The translations under genes were made by a program, and so were the position numbers. From Azotobacter beijerinckii (GTDB lineage: Bacteria; Pseudomonadota; Gammaproteobacteria; Pseudomonadales; Pseudomonadaceae): 64,000 nucleotides of DNA. Each line of letters begins with the position of its first letter. Positions within the stretch are counted from its first letter, which is position 1. The stretch is from assembly GCF_900110885.1 (NCBI RefSeq), contig NZ_FOFJ01000018.1:20921-84920 (forward strand). The letters are read 5' to 3'. This document shows positions 37,415 to 46,718 of the stretch, in pieces. Below the pieces are notes generated by a model that was not told the origin of the DNA, did no database searches, and saw nothing but the letters and a program-made list of their open reading frames with translations.

Positions 37415-37434
37415 GTTTCCGGGCTGCCGGAAAC
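37415..37434 (-). promoter_or_regulatory. hairpin just upstream of the rne start codon
   Basis: GTTTCCGG and CCGGAAAC form a perfect 8-bp stem with a 4-base loop, ending 13 bases before the rne ATG. No Shine-Dalgarno sequence is visible between hairpin and ATG. Its place suggests control of translation or autoregulated decay of the rne mRNA, but this is inference. Confidence 0.6.
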
Positions 37435-37913
37435 GGCGTTCGGCACACACGACTCTCGCGGTCGGTGACAGGGGCGTTTCAGGAAAGGTTGTCGTCCGTT
37501 CCCGTGTCGAGCAACGTTTGGCTGGTGGCCGGAGTTGCGACTACGTCTCCTGCTTACTGTTGTGGCAGAAAGCAATCAATCAGGAGGAGGAATCAAGCAT
37601 CGGCAGCGGACGTCATGCGCGTCTGTGATAAAAGCTTGCAGCTACGCAATCCGATGGTTGTGCATCTCCACCCTGCACGTGTCCTTTGAAAATCGGGTGC
37701 CGTTCGCAGAATCTGCAGCGAGTTGGCAATTATCGCGACCTCCCTTGGATGGAGGCACGCCATATAGCTAAGGCATTTGTTTCCGAGGCTTCGCGGTATT
37801 TGGGTGAAGTCCCGTCGGACGGCCTTACGTCCTGGATCGGGTAGCGTGCGGTTGGGATGACTGTTCGATTTTGCGCCCGTCCGCTGGCCTGGCCGTAAAT
37901 GGCGGCATCTGCG

Positions 37914-37942
37914 ACTATAGCAGCTATTAATAAGTGCTTCAA
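37914..37942 (-). promoter_or_regulatory. sigma-70 promoter of rne
   Basis: On the minus strand TTGAAG, a 17-base spacer and TATAGT. The predicted start near 37907 leaves a leader of about 500 bases before rne, comparable to the long autoregulatory rne leader of E. coli. The gap 37402-37969 holds this leader and the rluC promoter; I see no convincing ORF in it. Confidence 0.7.
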
Positions 37943-37954
37943 TTCCATGAAAAT

Positions 37955-37963
37955 TGATATGAT
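37955..37963 (+). promoter_or_regulatory. extended -10 promoter of rluC
   Basis: TGATATGAT is an extended -10 element ending 6 bases before the rluC ATG. There is no good -35 and no Shine-Dalgarno sequence, so a leaderless rluC mRNA is possible. Confidence 0.45.
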
Positions 37964-37969
37964 GCCGCA

Positions 37970-38923
37970 ATGATAAATCCCTCCCACGCAAGTTCTGGCG
38001 TCCAGATTCTGGAGGTCGGGCCGGAAACGGCCGGCCAGCGAATCGACAACTTCCTCCGCACCCAGCTCAAGGGCGCCCCCAAGACCCTGATCTACCGCAT
38101 CCTGCGCAAGGGCGAGGTGCGGGTGAACAAGGGGCGGATCAAGCCCGAGTACAAGCTGCAGGCCGGCGATCTGGTGCGCGTGCCGCCGCTGCGCCTGGCC
38201 GAGCGCGACGAGCCGGTCCCGCTGGCCCAGGGGCTGCTCGAACGACTCGAGACGGCCATTCTTTACGAAGACAAGGCGCTGATCGTGCTGAACAAGCCGA
38301 CCGGCATCGCCGTGCATGGTGGTAGCGGACTCAGTTATGGCGTGATCGAGGCATTGCGCCAGTTGCGTCCGGAGCTGAAGGATCTGGAGTTGGTTCATCG
38401 GCTCGACCGGGATACCTCGGGCCTGCTGATGGTCGCCAAGAAGCGCAGCATGTTGCGCCATCTGCACGAGGCGCTGCGTGGCGATGGGGTGGACAAGCGT
38501 TATCTGGCGCTGGTGCGCGGATCCTGGCCGAGTGCCCGGAAACAGGTCAGTGCCCCGTTGCAGAAGAACACCCTGCGCTCCGGCGAGCGGATGGTGGAGG
38601 TCGACGACGAGGGGCGGGAGGCGCTGACGCTGTTCCGTGTGTTGCGACGTTTCGGCGACTTCGCCACGCTGGTGGAGGCCAAGCCTGTCACCGGGCGGAC
38701 CCATCAGATCCGGGTACATGCTCGACATGCCGGGCATCCGATTGCCGGCGATGCCAAGTATGGCGACGAGGATTTCACCCGCGAGATCCGCTCGCTCGGC
38801 GGCAAGCGCCTGTTCCTGCACGCCTACTCGCTGGCAGTGCCGTTGCCGGAGGGGGGCGAGCTGCGTCTGGAGGCGCCGGTGGATGAGATGTGGGGGCAGA
38901 CCTTGGAGCGTTTGAGTGACTGA
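37970..38923 (+). CDS. rluC: 23S rRNA pseudouridine synthase RluC
   Basis: Converts uridines 955, 2504 and 2580 (E. coli numbering) of 23S rRNA to pseudouridine. 317 residues: S4-like RNA-binding domain ([15 protein letters not shown]...[21 protein letters not shown]) and the catalytic Asp146 in [13 protein letters not shown]. The start is fixed by homology; no ribosome site precedes it. Divergent from rne, as in many gamma-proteobacteria. Confidence 0.97.
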   Translation: MINPSHASSGVQILEVGPETAGQRIDNFLRTQLKGAPKTLIYRILRKGEVRVNKGRIKPEYKLQAGDLVRVPPLRLAERDEPVPLAQGLLERLETAILYEDKALIVLNKPTGIAVHGGSGLSYGVIEALRQLRPELKDLELVHRLDRDTSGLLMVAKKRSMLRHLHEALRGDGVDKRYLALVRGSWPSARKQVSAPLQKNTLRSGERMVEVDDEGREALTLFRVLRRFGDFATLVEAKPVTGRTHQIRVHARHAGHPIAGDAKYGDEDFTREIRSLGGKRLFLHAYSLAVPLPEGGELRLEAPVDEMWGQTLERLSD

Positions 38924-39599
38924 TTATCGGCTGTTGATCTTCGACTGGGATGGCACGCTGGTCGACTCCATCGGGCGCATCGTCGAGTCCATTCGTGTCG
39001 CGGCGGCGGGCTGCGGCCTCGAGCCGCGCAGCGACGCGGCGATAAAGGGCATCATCGGGCTCGGCTTGCCCGAGGCGATCCGCACGCTCTATCCGGATTT
39101 GCGCGACGCCCGGCTACTGGAGCGTGCTGGCCGGCTCTACAGCGAGCATTATCTGGCCCTGGAGAGCGAGCCGTCGCCGCTCTACTCCGGTGTGGCCGAG
39201 GCGTTGGAGGCGTTTCGGGCTGCGGGCTACCGTCTGGCGGTGGCCACCGGCAAGACGCGTCGGGGGCTGGATCGAGTGTTGGCGGGGCGTGGCTGGCAGG
39301 CATATTTCGACGTCAGCCGTTGTGCGGACGAAACCGCCAGCAAGCCGGATCCGCGGATGCTGCACGAGATCCTCGCACACTGCGGGGTATCGCCCGAGCA
39401 GGCTTTGATGGTGGGGGACTCCTCGTTCGATCTGCAGATGGCGCGGCAGGCCGGGGTGGGGGCGGTGGCGGTGACTTACGGGGCGCAGTCCGTCGAGGCG
39501 CTTCGCTTGCATGGGCCGCGTCTGGTTATCGATGACTTTGGCGAGTTGTGCGCCTGGCTGGATGTGCGGTCGGTGCAAGATATCGCCGTTGAGGGGTAG
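38916..39599 (+). CDS. HAD-family hydrolase (phosphoglycolate phosphatase-like)
   Basis: A 227-residue HAD hydrolase with the nucleophile motif [11 protein letters not shown] (Asp10, Asp12), [15 protein letters not shown], and [24 protein letters not shown]. The substrate cannot be read from sequence; similar genes are often called Gph. The GTG overlaps the rluC stop, and sppA follows after 2 bases. Confidence 0.9.
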   Translation: MTDYRLLIFDWDGTLVDSIGRIVESIRVAAAGCGLEPRSDAAIKGIIGLGLPEAIRTLYPDLRDARLLERAGRLYSEHYLALESEPSPLYSGVAEALEAFRAAGYRLAVATGKTRRGLDRVLAGRGWQAYFDVSRCADETASKPDPRMLHEILAHCGVSPEQALMVGDSSFDLQMARQAGVGAVAVTYGAQSVEALRLHGPRLVIDDFGELCAWLDVRSVQDIAVEG

Positions 39600-39601
39600 G
39601 C

Positions 39602-40576
39602 ATGGCAGATGACTGGAAGGCGCCACCGGAAGGCGGCGACGAGAAGAGCTGGAAGCTGCTGGAAAAGACTTTGCTGGCCACTGTGGAGGAACGGCGGCGG
39701 GCGCGACGCTGGGGAATCTTCTTCAAGTTGCTGGGGTTCGCCTATCTGTCGACCCTCCTGGTGATGTTTTCTCCGGCGCTGAGCCTGAAGGAGGCGGCGC
39801 GCACAGGGGATCACACCGCGCTGGTCGAGGTGCGTGGAGTAATCGCCGACAGCGAGTCGGCCAGCGCCGACAATATCGTCGGCAGTCTGCGGGCCGCCTT
39901 CAAGGACAAGCACACCAAGGGTGTGGTGCTGCGCATCAACAGTCCGGGCGGCAGTCCCGTGCAGTCCGGCTACATCTATGACGAGATTCGCCGCCTGCGT
40001 GCCGCGCATCCCGACATCAAGCTCTATGCGGTCATCACCGATCTCGGAGCCTCCGGCGCCTACTATATCGCCAGCGCCGCCGATGCTGTCTATGCGGACA
40101 AGGCCAGTCTGGTCGGCTCGATCGGGGTGACGGCGGCAAGCTTCGGCTTCGTCGGGGCGATGGAGCGGCTTGGGGTTGAGCGCCGGGTCTACACGGCCGG
40201 CGAGCACAAGGCTTTCCTTGATCCGTTCCAGCCGCAGAAGGAAGGCGAAGTGCGCTTCTGGCGGGAGGTGCTGGATGTCACCCACCGGCAGTTCATCGAC
40301 AGCGTCAAGCAGGGGCGCGGCGAGCGGCTGAAGGACAAGGACCATCCCGAGTTGTTCTCCGGTCTGGTCTGGTCCGGCGAGCAGGCTTTGCAGTTGGGGT
40401 TGGTCGATGCGCTGGGCAGCGCCAGTCACGTGGCTCGCGAAGTGGTCGGCGCGGAGAGCTTGGTCGACTTCACGGTGCGGGAAACGCCGCTGGACCGCTT
40501 CGCCAAGAAGCTGGGAACCGGTGTGGCGGAGCGTCTGGAGATGTGGATGGGGCTGCAGGCTCCGGCCCTACACTGA
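39602..40576 (+). CDS. sppA: signal peptide peptidase SppA (short form)
   Basis: Membrane-bound serine protease (S49) that degrades cleaved signal peptides. 324 residues, the short 36K type. One membrane helix (IFFKLLGFAYLSTLLVMFSP) near residue 45, then VVLRINSPGGSPVQSG, the catalytic serine in DLGASGAYYIASAAD and the lysine in ADKASLVGSIGV. AGGGGT precedes the ATG. Confidence 0.94.
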   Translation: MADDWKAPPEGGDEKSWKLLEKTLLATVEERRRARRWGIFFKLLGFAYLSTLLVMFSPALSLKEAARTGDHTALVEVRGVIADSESASADNIVGSLRAAFKDKHTKGVVLRINSPGGSPVQSGYIYDEIRRLRAAHPDIKLYAVITDLGASGAYYIASAADAVYADKASLVGSIGVTAASFGFVGAMERLGVERRVYTAGEHKAFLDPFQPQKEGEVRFWREVLDVTHRQFIDSVKQGRGERLKDKDHPELFSGLVWSGEQALQLGLVDALGSASHVAREVVGAESLVDFTVRETPLDRFAKKLGTGVAERLEMWMGLQAPALH

Positions 40577-40625
40577 TCAGGTATCCAGGGTCCGGCGTGG
40601 TGCCGGACCGCTTTTCGATGGGGGC

Positions 40626-41204
40626 TCAGGGAATCTGTACGCCCTCGGCCAGCAGCATGTCGACCAGTCGGATCAGAGGCAGGCCGATCAGGCTGGTGGC
40701 GTCTTCGCCCTCGGTGGAGCGGAACAGGCTCACGCCGAGTCCTTCTGATTTGAAGCTCCCGGCGCAGTCGAAGGGTTGTTCGGCTGCCAGGTAGCGCTCG
40801 ATGCAGGCTTCGTCCAGCTGGCGAAAGTGCACCCTGAAGGGAATGCAGTCGACCTGCAAAATCCCGCTGGATGTGTTGAGCAGAGCCAGTCCGGTCAAGA
40901 AGGTCACGCTGTTGCCGCTGGCGCTCTGCAGTTGCTCGCGGGCGCGTGGCAGGTCGTGGGGTTTGCCGAGGATCTGTCCATTCAGCACGGCGACTTGGTC
41001 CGAGCCGATGATCAGGTGTTGCGGGTGTTCTTGGGTCAGGGCACCCGCCTTTTCGGTGGCCAGGCGCCTGACCAGGCTGTCGGCAGCCTCTCCGTGGCGG
41101 GGGGTCTCGTCGATGGACGGCGAGGCACAGGTGAAGGGCAGCCGCAGGCGGCTCAGCAGTTCGCGGCGATAGATGGAGCTGGAGGCGAGCACGAGAGGCA
41201 GCAT
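40626..41204 (-). CDS. Maf-family nucleotide pyrophosphatase (YceF type)
   Basis: A 192-residue Maf protein: LVLASSSIYRRELLSRL, DETPRHGE, and the catalytic aspartate in LIIGSDQVAVL. YceF-type enzymes hydrolyse m7GTP and related modified nucleotides. It sits divergent from the yceD-rpmF operon, as in E. coli and P. aeruginosa (PA2972). GGAG lies upstream of the ATG. Confidence 0.93.
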   Translation of the reverse strand: MLPLVLASSSIYRRELLSRLRLPFTCASPSIDETPRHGEAADSLVRRLATEKAGALTQEHPQHLIIGSDQVAVLNGQILGKPHDLPRAREQLQSASGNSVTFLTGLALLNTSSGILQVDCIPFRVHFRQLDEACIERYLAAEQPFDCAGSFKSEGLGVSLFRSTEGEDATSLIGLPLIRLVDMLLAEGVQIP

Positions 41205-41273
41205 GGCATTCTCCTGGCGGGGGAGTGCGATTCTAGCGGCGCCTGCCGATTGGCGGACAGAGCGGAATTCCCT

Positions 41274-41302
41274 TTGACACCGCTCCGACCCATCCCTAGA
41301 AT
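41274..41302 (+). promoter_or_regulatory. near-consensus sigma-70 promoter of yceD-rpmF
   Basis: TTGACA (41274-41279), a 17-base spacer and TAGAAT (41297-41302). The expected start is at 41309-41311, just before the ATG at 41312, so the first mRNA would have almost no leader. Confidence 0.85.
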
Positions 41303-41311
41303 GCCGCCCCT

Positions 41312-41839
41312 ATGTTGAATGGGCCGATTCCACCTCACGTTGATCCACGCAAGCTGGCTGATCGCAGTGCGACCCTCGAGGGCGATCTGCAGCTGGCGAG
41401 CTTGCCGCGTCTTTGCGATCCGCTTGCCGAAGGTTCGGGGGTGGTACACGCGAAACTCCATTTTGAGCGCGACGAGCGCAAGGCTGTGGTCATCCACAGC
41501 GAGCTCGATGTCGAGGTCAAGATGGTTTGCCAGCGTTGTCTGGAGCTGGTCGCCCTGCCGATCCACAGCGAATGCCATTACGCGGTGGTAAAGGAAGGAG
41601 CGAACACTCAGTCGTTGCCCAAGGACTATGACGTGCTGGAAGTTGGGGAAGATCCTTTGGATCTGCTGGCGCTGGTCGAGGACGAGCTGTTGCTTGCCTT
41701 GCCCATCGTTCCGCTCCATGACCCTGATGTTTGCCAGCCGCCGGCCGGGCTCGAAGAGCCCGAACCGAGCGAGGACGAGGTATCGCGGTCCAACCCGTTC
41801 AGCGTACTGGCGCAGTTAAAGCGTGACCCAAACGTTTAG
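41312..41839 (+). CDS. yceD: YceD (DUF177) family protein
   Basis: A 175-residue protein with CQRCLELVALPI and the C-terminal NPFSVLAQLKR typical of YceD. Its homologues are linked to 23S rRNA accumulation or 50S assembly and sit before rpmF. No Shine-Dalgarno sequence precedes the ATG; the start is supported by similarity to the pseudomonad protein (MLNGPIPPHVDPRKLADR). Cotranscribed with rpmF 13 bases downstream. Confidence 0.93.
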   Translation: MLNGPIPPHVDPRKLADRSATLEGDLQLASLPRLCDPLAEGSGVVHAKLHFERDERKAVVIHSELDVEVKMVCQRCLELVALPIHSECHYAVVKEGANTQSLPKDYDVLEVGEDPLDLLALVEDELLLALPIVPLHDPDVCQPPAGLEEPEPSEDEVSRSNPFSVLAQLKRDPNV

Positions 41840-41852
41840 GAGTTAATCAGTT

Positions 41853-42035
41853 ATGGCTGTTCAGCAGAACAAAAAGTCCCGTTCCGCACGCGATATGCGT
41901 CGCTCCCATGACGCGCTCGAGGCGAACGCCCTGTCCGTCGAGAAGAGCACCGGTGAAGTTCATCTGCGTCACCACGTGTCGCCGGACGGTTTCTACCGTG
42001 GCCGCAAAGTGATCGACAAGGGCTCCGACGAGTAA
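41853..42035 (+). CDS. rpmF: 50S ribosomal protein bL32
   Basis: A 60-residue basic protein beginning [22 protein letters not shown]. The zinc-binding cysteines found in some L32 proteins are absent, as in other gamma-proteobacteria. AGGAG precedes the ATG. Followed after 3 bases by plsX. Confidence 0.98.
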   Translation: MAVQQNKKSRSARDMRRSHDALEANALSVEKSTGEVHLRHHVSPDGFYRGRKVIDKGSDE

Positions 42036-42038
42036 CTC

Positions 42039-43055
42039 TTGTCCGCTTCGCTCATCGCTGTCGATGCAATGAGTGGGGACTCCGGTCCCCGCTGTATTGT
42101 CCCTGCCTGTCTCGCCTGTCTGGCTGAGATGCCTTCGCTGCATCTGGTCCTCGTCGGCCAAGCCTCCCTTCTCGAAGAGTTGATTGCTCGTCATCCACGG
42201 GTCGATCGTGCTCGCCTGAGCGTCGTGCATGCGGGAGGCGTGATCGCCATGGGCGAGCGTCCTGCCCATGCGCTGCGCCGCAAGGCGGACTCCTCCATGC
42301 GCGTGGCCCTGGGTTTGCTGTGCGAGGGGCGGGTTCAGGCCTGCGTTAGCGCCGGTAACACGGGGGCTCTGATGGCGTTGTCCCGGCATATGCTGAAGAC
42401 CCTGCCGGGCGTTGATCGGCCGGCGATGTTCGCTGCTCTCCCCACTCAGCGGGGCGTCTGCCATTTGCTCGATCTGGGCGCTAATGTGGATTGCAGTGCC
42501 GAGCATCTGTACCAGTTCGCCGTGATGGGCTCGGTCGCCGCGGAGGCCCTCGGCGTGGGACGTCCACGGGTAGCGCTGCTGAACGTCGGTACCGAGGAGG
42601 TCAAGGGCAATCAGCAGGTCAAGCAGGCCGCCGCCCTGCTGCAGCGGGCCAGGGGAATCCATTACGTAGGCTTCGTCGAGGGTGACGGTCTCTATCGTGG
42701 CGAGGCCGATGTGGTGGTCTGCGATGGTTTCGTCGGCAACATTCTACTGAAGGCCAGCGAAGGGCTCGCCGCGATGATCGCCGGAGAGGTCGAGGCGCAG
42801 TTCAGGCGCAGTCTTGCCTCGCGGCTGGTCGGTGCCCTGGCTTTGCCATTCCTGCGTCGGTTGCAGGCTCGCCTGGCGCCGGCACGACACAATGGAGCCA
42901 GTTTCCTGGGGTTGCAGGGGATCGTGGTGAAAAGCCATGGTGCGGCGGGCGCCGAGGAGTTTCGCAGCGCGATTCTCCGTGCGCAGGCGGAGATCCGCGA
43001 GAACTTGCCGCAACGTCTGCATGACCGGCTGGAAACGCTGCTGGCAGGGCACTGA
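42039..43055 (+). CDS. plsX: phosphate acyltransferase PlsX
   Basis: Makes acyl-phosphate from acyl-ACP for phosphatidic acid synthesis. 338 residues. The start is a TTG at 42039, since no ATG or GTG fits before IAVDAM. The N-terminal motif reads DAMSGDSGP where the family usually has DAMGGDxGP. Other motifs are present: [33 protein letters not shown] and FVEGDG. In E. coli fabH follows plsX; here fabD comes next after about 95 bases. Confidence 0.96.
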   Translation: MSASLIAVDAMSGDSGPRCIVPACLACLAEMPSLHLVLVGQASLLEELIARHPRVDRARLSVVHAGGVIAMGERPAHALRRKADSSMRVALGLLCEGRVQACVSAGNTGALMALSRHMLKTLPGVDRPAMFAALPTQRGVCHLLDLGANVDCSAEHLYQFAVMGSVAAEALGVGRPRVALLNVGTEEVKGNQQVKQAAALLQRARGIHYVGFVEGDGLYRGEADVVVCDGFVGNILLKASEGLAAMIAGEVEAQFRRSLASRLVGALALPFLRRLQARLAPARHNGASFLGLQGIVVKSHGAAGAEEFRSAILRAQAEIRENLPQRLHDRLETLLAGH

Positions 43056-43150
43056 TGTGACTGCATCCGATAGCCTGTCATCCAACTGATTAACATGCGT
43101 CCGGCCCGACCGGATGCCTCCCGAAGAAAGATCATCAGGGATCTGTTCCT

Positions 43151-44089
43151 ATGTCTGTTTCCCCCGCATTCATCTTTCCCGGCCAGGGTTCGCAGTCGCT
43201 CGGCATGCTGGCCGAGCAGGGTGCCCGGCACCCGCTGATTGGCGCCACCTTTGCCGAGGCGTCCGAGTCCCTTGGTTACGATCTCTGGGCGCTGGTTCAG
43301 CAAGGGCCGGAGGAGTTGCTCAATCAGACCGACAAGACCCAGCCGGCGATCCTGACTGCCTCGATCGCTCTGTGGCGGCTCTGGCAGGCCGAGGACGGAG
43401 CGCTGCCGGTTTTCGTCGCGGGGCACAGTCTCGGCGAGTATTCCGCGCTGGTGGCGGCGGGCTGTCTGTCCTTTGTCGAGGCGGTGAAGCTGGTCGAGCG
43501 GCGGGGGCAGTTGATGCAGCAGGCCGTGCCCGCCGGTCAGGGCGGCATGGCGGCGATTCTCGGCCTGGACGACGCCGATGTGCTGGCGGCCTGCGCCGAG
43601 GCCGAGCAGGGCGAGGTGGTCAGCGCGGTGAACTTCAATGCGCCGGGGCAGGTGGTGATCGCCGGTTCCGCTGCCGCGGTCGGACGTGCCGTCGAGGCCT
43701 GCAAGGTGCGTGGCGCCAAGCGCGCGATGGCCTTGCCGGTCAGCGTGCCGTCGCACTGTGCACTGATGCGTCCGGCGGCGGAGCGTTTCGCCGAGGCGGT
43801 GGAAGCGATCGCTTGGCAGGCGCCGCGCATTCCGCTGGTGCAGAATGCCAGTGCCGCCGTGGTGAGCGACCTGGATACCCTCAAGCGCGACCTGCTGGCA
43901 CAGCTCTACAGTCCGGTGCGCTGGGTCGAGTCGATGGTCTGCCTGGCCGGCCAGGGTGCCACCGATCTGGTCGAATGCGGCCCGGGCAAGGTGCTCTCCG
44001 GATTGAACAAGCGCTGTGTCAAGGGCATCAATACCCACAACCTGGATACCCCCGAGGCCTTCGCTGCTGCCCGTGCGGCGCTGGCCTGA
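43151..44089 (+). CDS. fabD: malonyl-CoA:ACP transacylase FabD
   Basis: Loads malonyl groups onto ACP for fatty acid synthesis. 312 residues with FIFPGQGSQ at the N-terminus, the nucleophile Ser93 in GHSLGEYSAL and the catalytic His202 in VPSHCALM. Of usual length. fabG follows after 14 bases. Confidence 0.98.
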   Translation: MSVSPAFIFPGQGSQSLGMLAEQGARHPLIGATFAEASESLGYDLWALVQQGPEELLNQTDKTQPAILTASIALWRLWQAEDGALPVFVAGHSLGEYSALVAAGCLSFVEAVKLVERRGQLMQQAVPAGQGGMAAILGLDDADVLAACAEAEQGEVVSAVNFNAPGQVVIAGSAAAVGRAVEACKVRGAKRAMALPVSVPSHCALMRPAAERFAEAVEAIAWQAPRIPLVQNASAAVVSDLDTLKRDLLAQLYSPVRWVESMVCLAGQGATDLVECGPGKVLSGLNKRCVKGINTHNLDTPEAFAAARAALA

Positions 44090-44103
44090 ACAAGGAGACG
44101 ACA

Positions 44104-44847
44104 ATGAGTCTGCAAGGCAAAGTGGCGCTGGTGACCGGCGCCAGCCGTGGCATCGGTCAGGCGATCGCACTGGAGTTGGGTCGGCAGGGCGCGGTGGTGA
44201 TCGGTACCGCTACTTCTTCGAGCGGTGCCGAGAGCATCGCCGAGACCCTGAAGAGCCATGGCATCGAGGGTGCCGGCCTGGTGCTGGACGTATCCAGCGA
44301 CGAGTCCGTCGCCACGACCCTGGAGCACATCCAGCAGCATCTCGGCCAGCCGGCGATCCTGGTCAACAACGCTGGCATCACCCGCGACAACCTGATGCTG
44401 CGGATGAAGGACGAGGAGTGGCATGACGTCATCAACACCAACCTCAACAGCCTCTATCGCCTGTCCAAGGCGGTCCTGCGCGGCATGACCAAGGCCCGCT
44501 GGGGGCGGATCATCAATATCGGTTCGGTGGTGGGAGCCATGGGCAACGCCGGCCAGGTCAACTATGCCGCGGCCAAGGCGGGGCTGGAAGGGTTCAGTCG
44601 CGCCCTGGCTCGCGAGGTCGGTTCGCGGGGAATCACCGTCAACTCGGTTGCCCCCGGCTTCATCGACACCGACATGACCCGCGAGCTGCCCGAGGCGCAG
44701 CGCAACGCGCTGCAGGGCCAGATTCCGCTGGGCCGCCTCGGCCAGGCCGAGGAAATCGCCCAGGTTGTCGCCTTTCTCGCCTCGGATGGTGCATCCTATG
44801 TCACCGGGGCCACCATTCCGGTCAACGGTGGAATGTATATGAGTTGA
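44104..44847 (+). CDS. fabG: 3-oxoacyl-ACP reductase FabG
   Basis: NADPH-dependent short-chain reductase of the fatty acid cycle. 247 residues: TGASRGIG at 11-18, NNAG at 88-91, and the catalytic Ser141, Tyr154, Lys158. Overlap-free start at ATG 44104 with AGGAG upstream. Confidence 0.98.
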   Translation: MSLQGKVALVTGASRGIGQAIALELGRQGAVVIGTATSSSGAESIAETLKSHGIEGAGLVLDVSSDESVATTLEHIQQHLGQPAILVNNAGITRDNLMLRMKDEEWHDVINTNLNSLYRLSKAVLRGMTKARWGRIINIGSVVGAMGNAGQVNYAAAKAGLEGFSRALAREVGSRGITVNSVAPGFIDTDMTRELPEAQRNALQGQIPLGRLGQAEEIAQVVAFLASDGASYVTGATIPVNGGMYMS

Positions 44848-44957
44848 TGTGACGAACTCCTCGGGACAGCAGTCAAAGAGCAATCCGAAATCTGCATCGA
44901 ACTGCCAAAGCGGAAAAGGCAGATCGTCGGGGCGGTCCGGAGGGGTACGGCTTCAGC

Positions 44958-44985
44958 TTGAAATGCTGAAATCCCTTTCTATAAA
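44958..44985 (+). promoter_or_regulatory. candidate promoter of acpP
   Basis: TTGAAA, a 16-base spacer and TATAAA (44980-44985), about 50 bases before the acpP start. It would let acyl carrier protein be made in larger amounts than its upstream neighbours. Confidence 0.65.
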
Positions 44986-45035
44986 CTTACTCGCATTCCA
45001 TCTGCCTGGTTTGTCCATAGGAGTGAAAATAAGGT

Positions 45036-45272
45036 ATGAGCACCATCGAAGAACGCGTCAAGAAGATCGTTGCTGAGCAACTTGGCGTCAAAGAAGAGGA
45101 AGTCACCAACAGCGCTTCCTTTGTCGAAGACCTGGGCGCCGACTCTCTTGACACCGTTGAGCTGGTGATGGCTCTCGAAGAGGAGTTCGAGACCGAGATT
45201 CCGGACGAACAGGCCGAGAAAATCACCACTGTTCAGGAAGCCATCGATTACATCAATGCCCACGCGCAATAA
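45036..45272 (+). CDS. acpP: acyl carrier protein
   Basis: A 78-residue acidic carrier protein. The phosphopantetheine site is Ser37 in [18 protein letters not shown] and ATAAGG lie upstream of the ATG. Own promoter and terminator suggest a separate abundant transcript. Confidence 0.98.
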
Positions 45273-45295
45273 GTAATCGTCGACTCCCGACTCGG

Positions 45296-45329
45296 AAAAG
45301 CCGCACTGCCCACAAGGCGTGCGGTTTTT
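45296..45329 (+). terminator. intrinsic terminator after acpP
   Basis: An 11-bp stem with one G-U pair (45296-45306 with 45319-45329), an inner GCC/GGC pairing and a T-run. It separates acpP from fabF. Confidence 0.88.
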
Positions 45330-45473
45330 CTTTAGCGGAGATAACCGGAGTTTTTGCATAATGCCTGTCGACCATGTCCGGCTCGGCGGGGTAAGTGTCT
45401 GCAGGGTGCAGTTCGCCGCGTGCGGGCAAGCTGCGGGCGCCGCTTTGCGCAGTAACGAAGAAAGGAGATTGCT

Positions 45474-46718
45474 TTGTCACGTAGACGCGTCGTGGTCACT
45501 GGACTGGGGATGTTGTCGCCGCTGGGTACCGATGTGTCGAGCAGTTGGCAGGGGGTCCTGGCTGGTCGCAGTGGCATCGCTCCGCTCGAACACATGGACC
45601 TTTCGGCCCATGCCACCCGTTTCGGCGGCTCGGTGAAGGGGTTCGACGTCGAGCAATACCTGTCGCTCAAGGAAGCCCGCAAGCTCGACCTGTTCATCCA
45701 GTATGGCCTGGCCGCCAGTTTCCAGGCTGTGCGCGATTCCGGGCTGGAAATCACCGATACCAATCGCGAGCGTATCGGCGTAGCCATGGGTTCCGGCATC
45801 GGCGGTCTCACGAATATCGAGAACAATTGCAGAGTCATGATCGAACAGGGGCCGCGGCGAATTTCGCCGTTCTTCGTGCCGGGCTCGATCATCAACATGA
45901 TTTCCGGTTTTCTATCGATCCATCTGGGCATCCAGGGGCCGAACTATGCCATGACCACGGCCTGTGCGGCCGGCACCCACTGCATCGGCATGGCCGCACG
46001 CAATATCGCCTACGGCGAGGCCGACGCGATGGTCGCCGGCGGTGCCGAAATGGCGGCCTGCGGCCTGGGTATCGGTGGTTTCGGCGCCGCTCGGGCGTTG
46101 TCCACCCGCAACGACGATCCGACGCGTGCCAGCCGTCCCTGGGACAAGGGGCGTGACGGCTTCGTGCTCGGCGACGGTGCCGGCGCACTGTTGCTCGAAG
46201 AGCTGGAGCATGCTAAGGCGCGAGGGGCGACCATCTATGCCGAGCTGATCGGCTTCGGCATGAGCGGCGATGCCTTTCACATGACCTCGCCGCCGGAAAA
46301 TGGCGCCGGAGCGGCCCGCTGCATGTACAACGCCTTGCGCGACGCCGGTCTGAATCCCGATCAGGTCCAATACGTCAATGCCCATGGCACCTCGACGCCG
46401 GCGGGCGATCAGGCCGAGGTGGCGGCGCTCAAGTCGGTCTTCGGCGAGAGCGCCTACCGGCTGTCGGTCAGTTCGACCAAGTCCATGACCGGTCATCTGC
46501 TGGGCGCCGCCGGCGCGATCGAGGCGATCTTCAGTGTGCTGGCGATCCGCGATCGGGTCGCTCCGCCGACGATCAACCTGGACGAGCCCGATGTGGGCTT
46601 CGATCTGGACTTCGTGGCGCACGAGGCCAGGCCTCTGTCGATCGACGTAGTGCTGTCCAACTCCTTCGGCTTCGGTGGTACCAACGGCTCGTTGGTGTTT
46701 CGCCGCTTCGCTGGCTGA
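45474..46718 (+). CDS. fabF: 3-oxoacyl-ACP synthase II FabF
   Basis: Condensing enzyme of fatty acid elongation. 414 residues with the full triad: Cys164 (TTACAAGTH), His304 ([12 protein letters not shown]) and His341 ([13 protein letters not shown]). The start is a TTG at 45474 with AAAGGAG 8 bases upstream; no ATG fits. The stop overlaps the ATG of pabC. Confidence 0.97.
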   Translation: MSRRRVVVTGLGMLSPLGTDVSSSWQGVLAGRSGIAPLEHMDLSAHATRFGGSVKGFDVEQYLSLKEARKLDLFIQYGLAASFQAVRDSGLEITDTNRERIGVAMGSGIGGLTNIENNCRVMIEQGPRRISPFFVPGSIINMISGFLSIHLGIQGPNYAMTTACAAGTHCIGMAARNIAYGEADAMVAGGAEMAACGLGIGGFGAARALSTRNDDPTRASRPWDKGRDGFVLGDGAGALLLEELEHAKARGATIYAELIGFGMSGDAFHMTSPPENGAGAARCMYNALRDAGLNPDQVQYVNAHGTSTPAGDQAEVAALKSVFGESAYRLSVSSTKSMTGHLLGAAGAIEAIFSVLAIRDRVAPPTINLDEPDVGFDLDFVAHEARPLSIDVVLSNSFGFGGTNGSLVFRRFAG

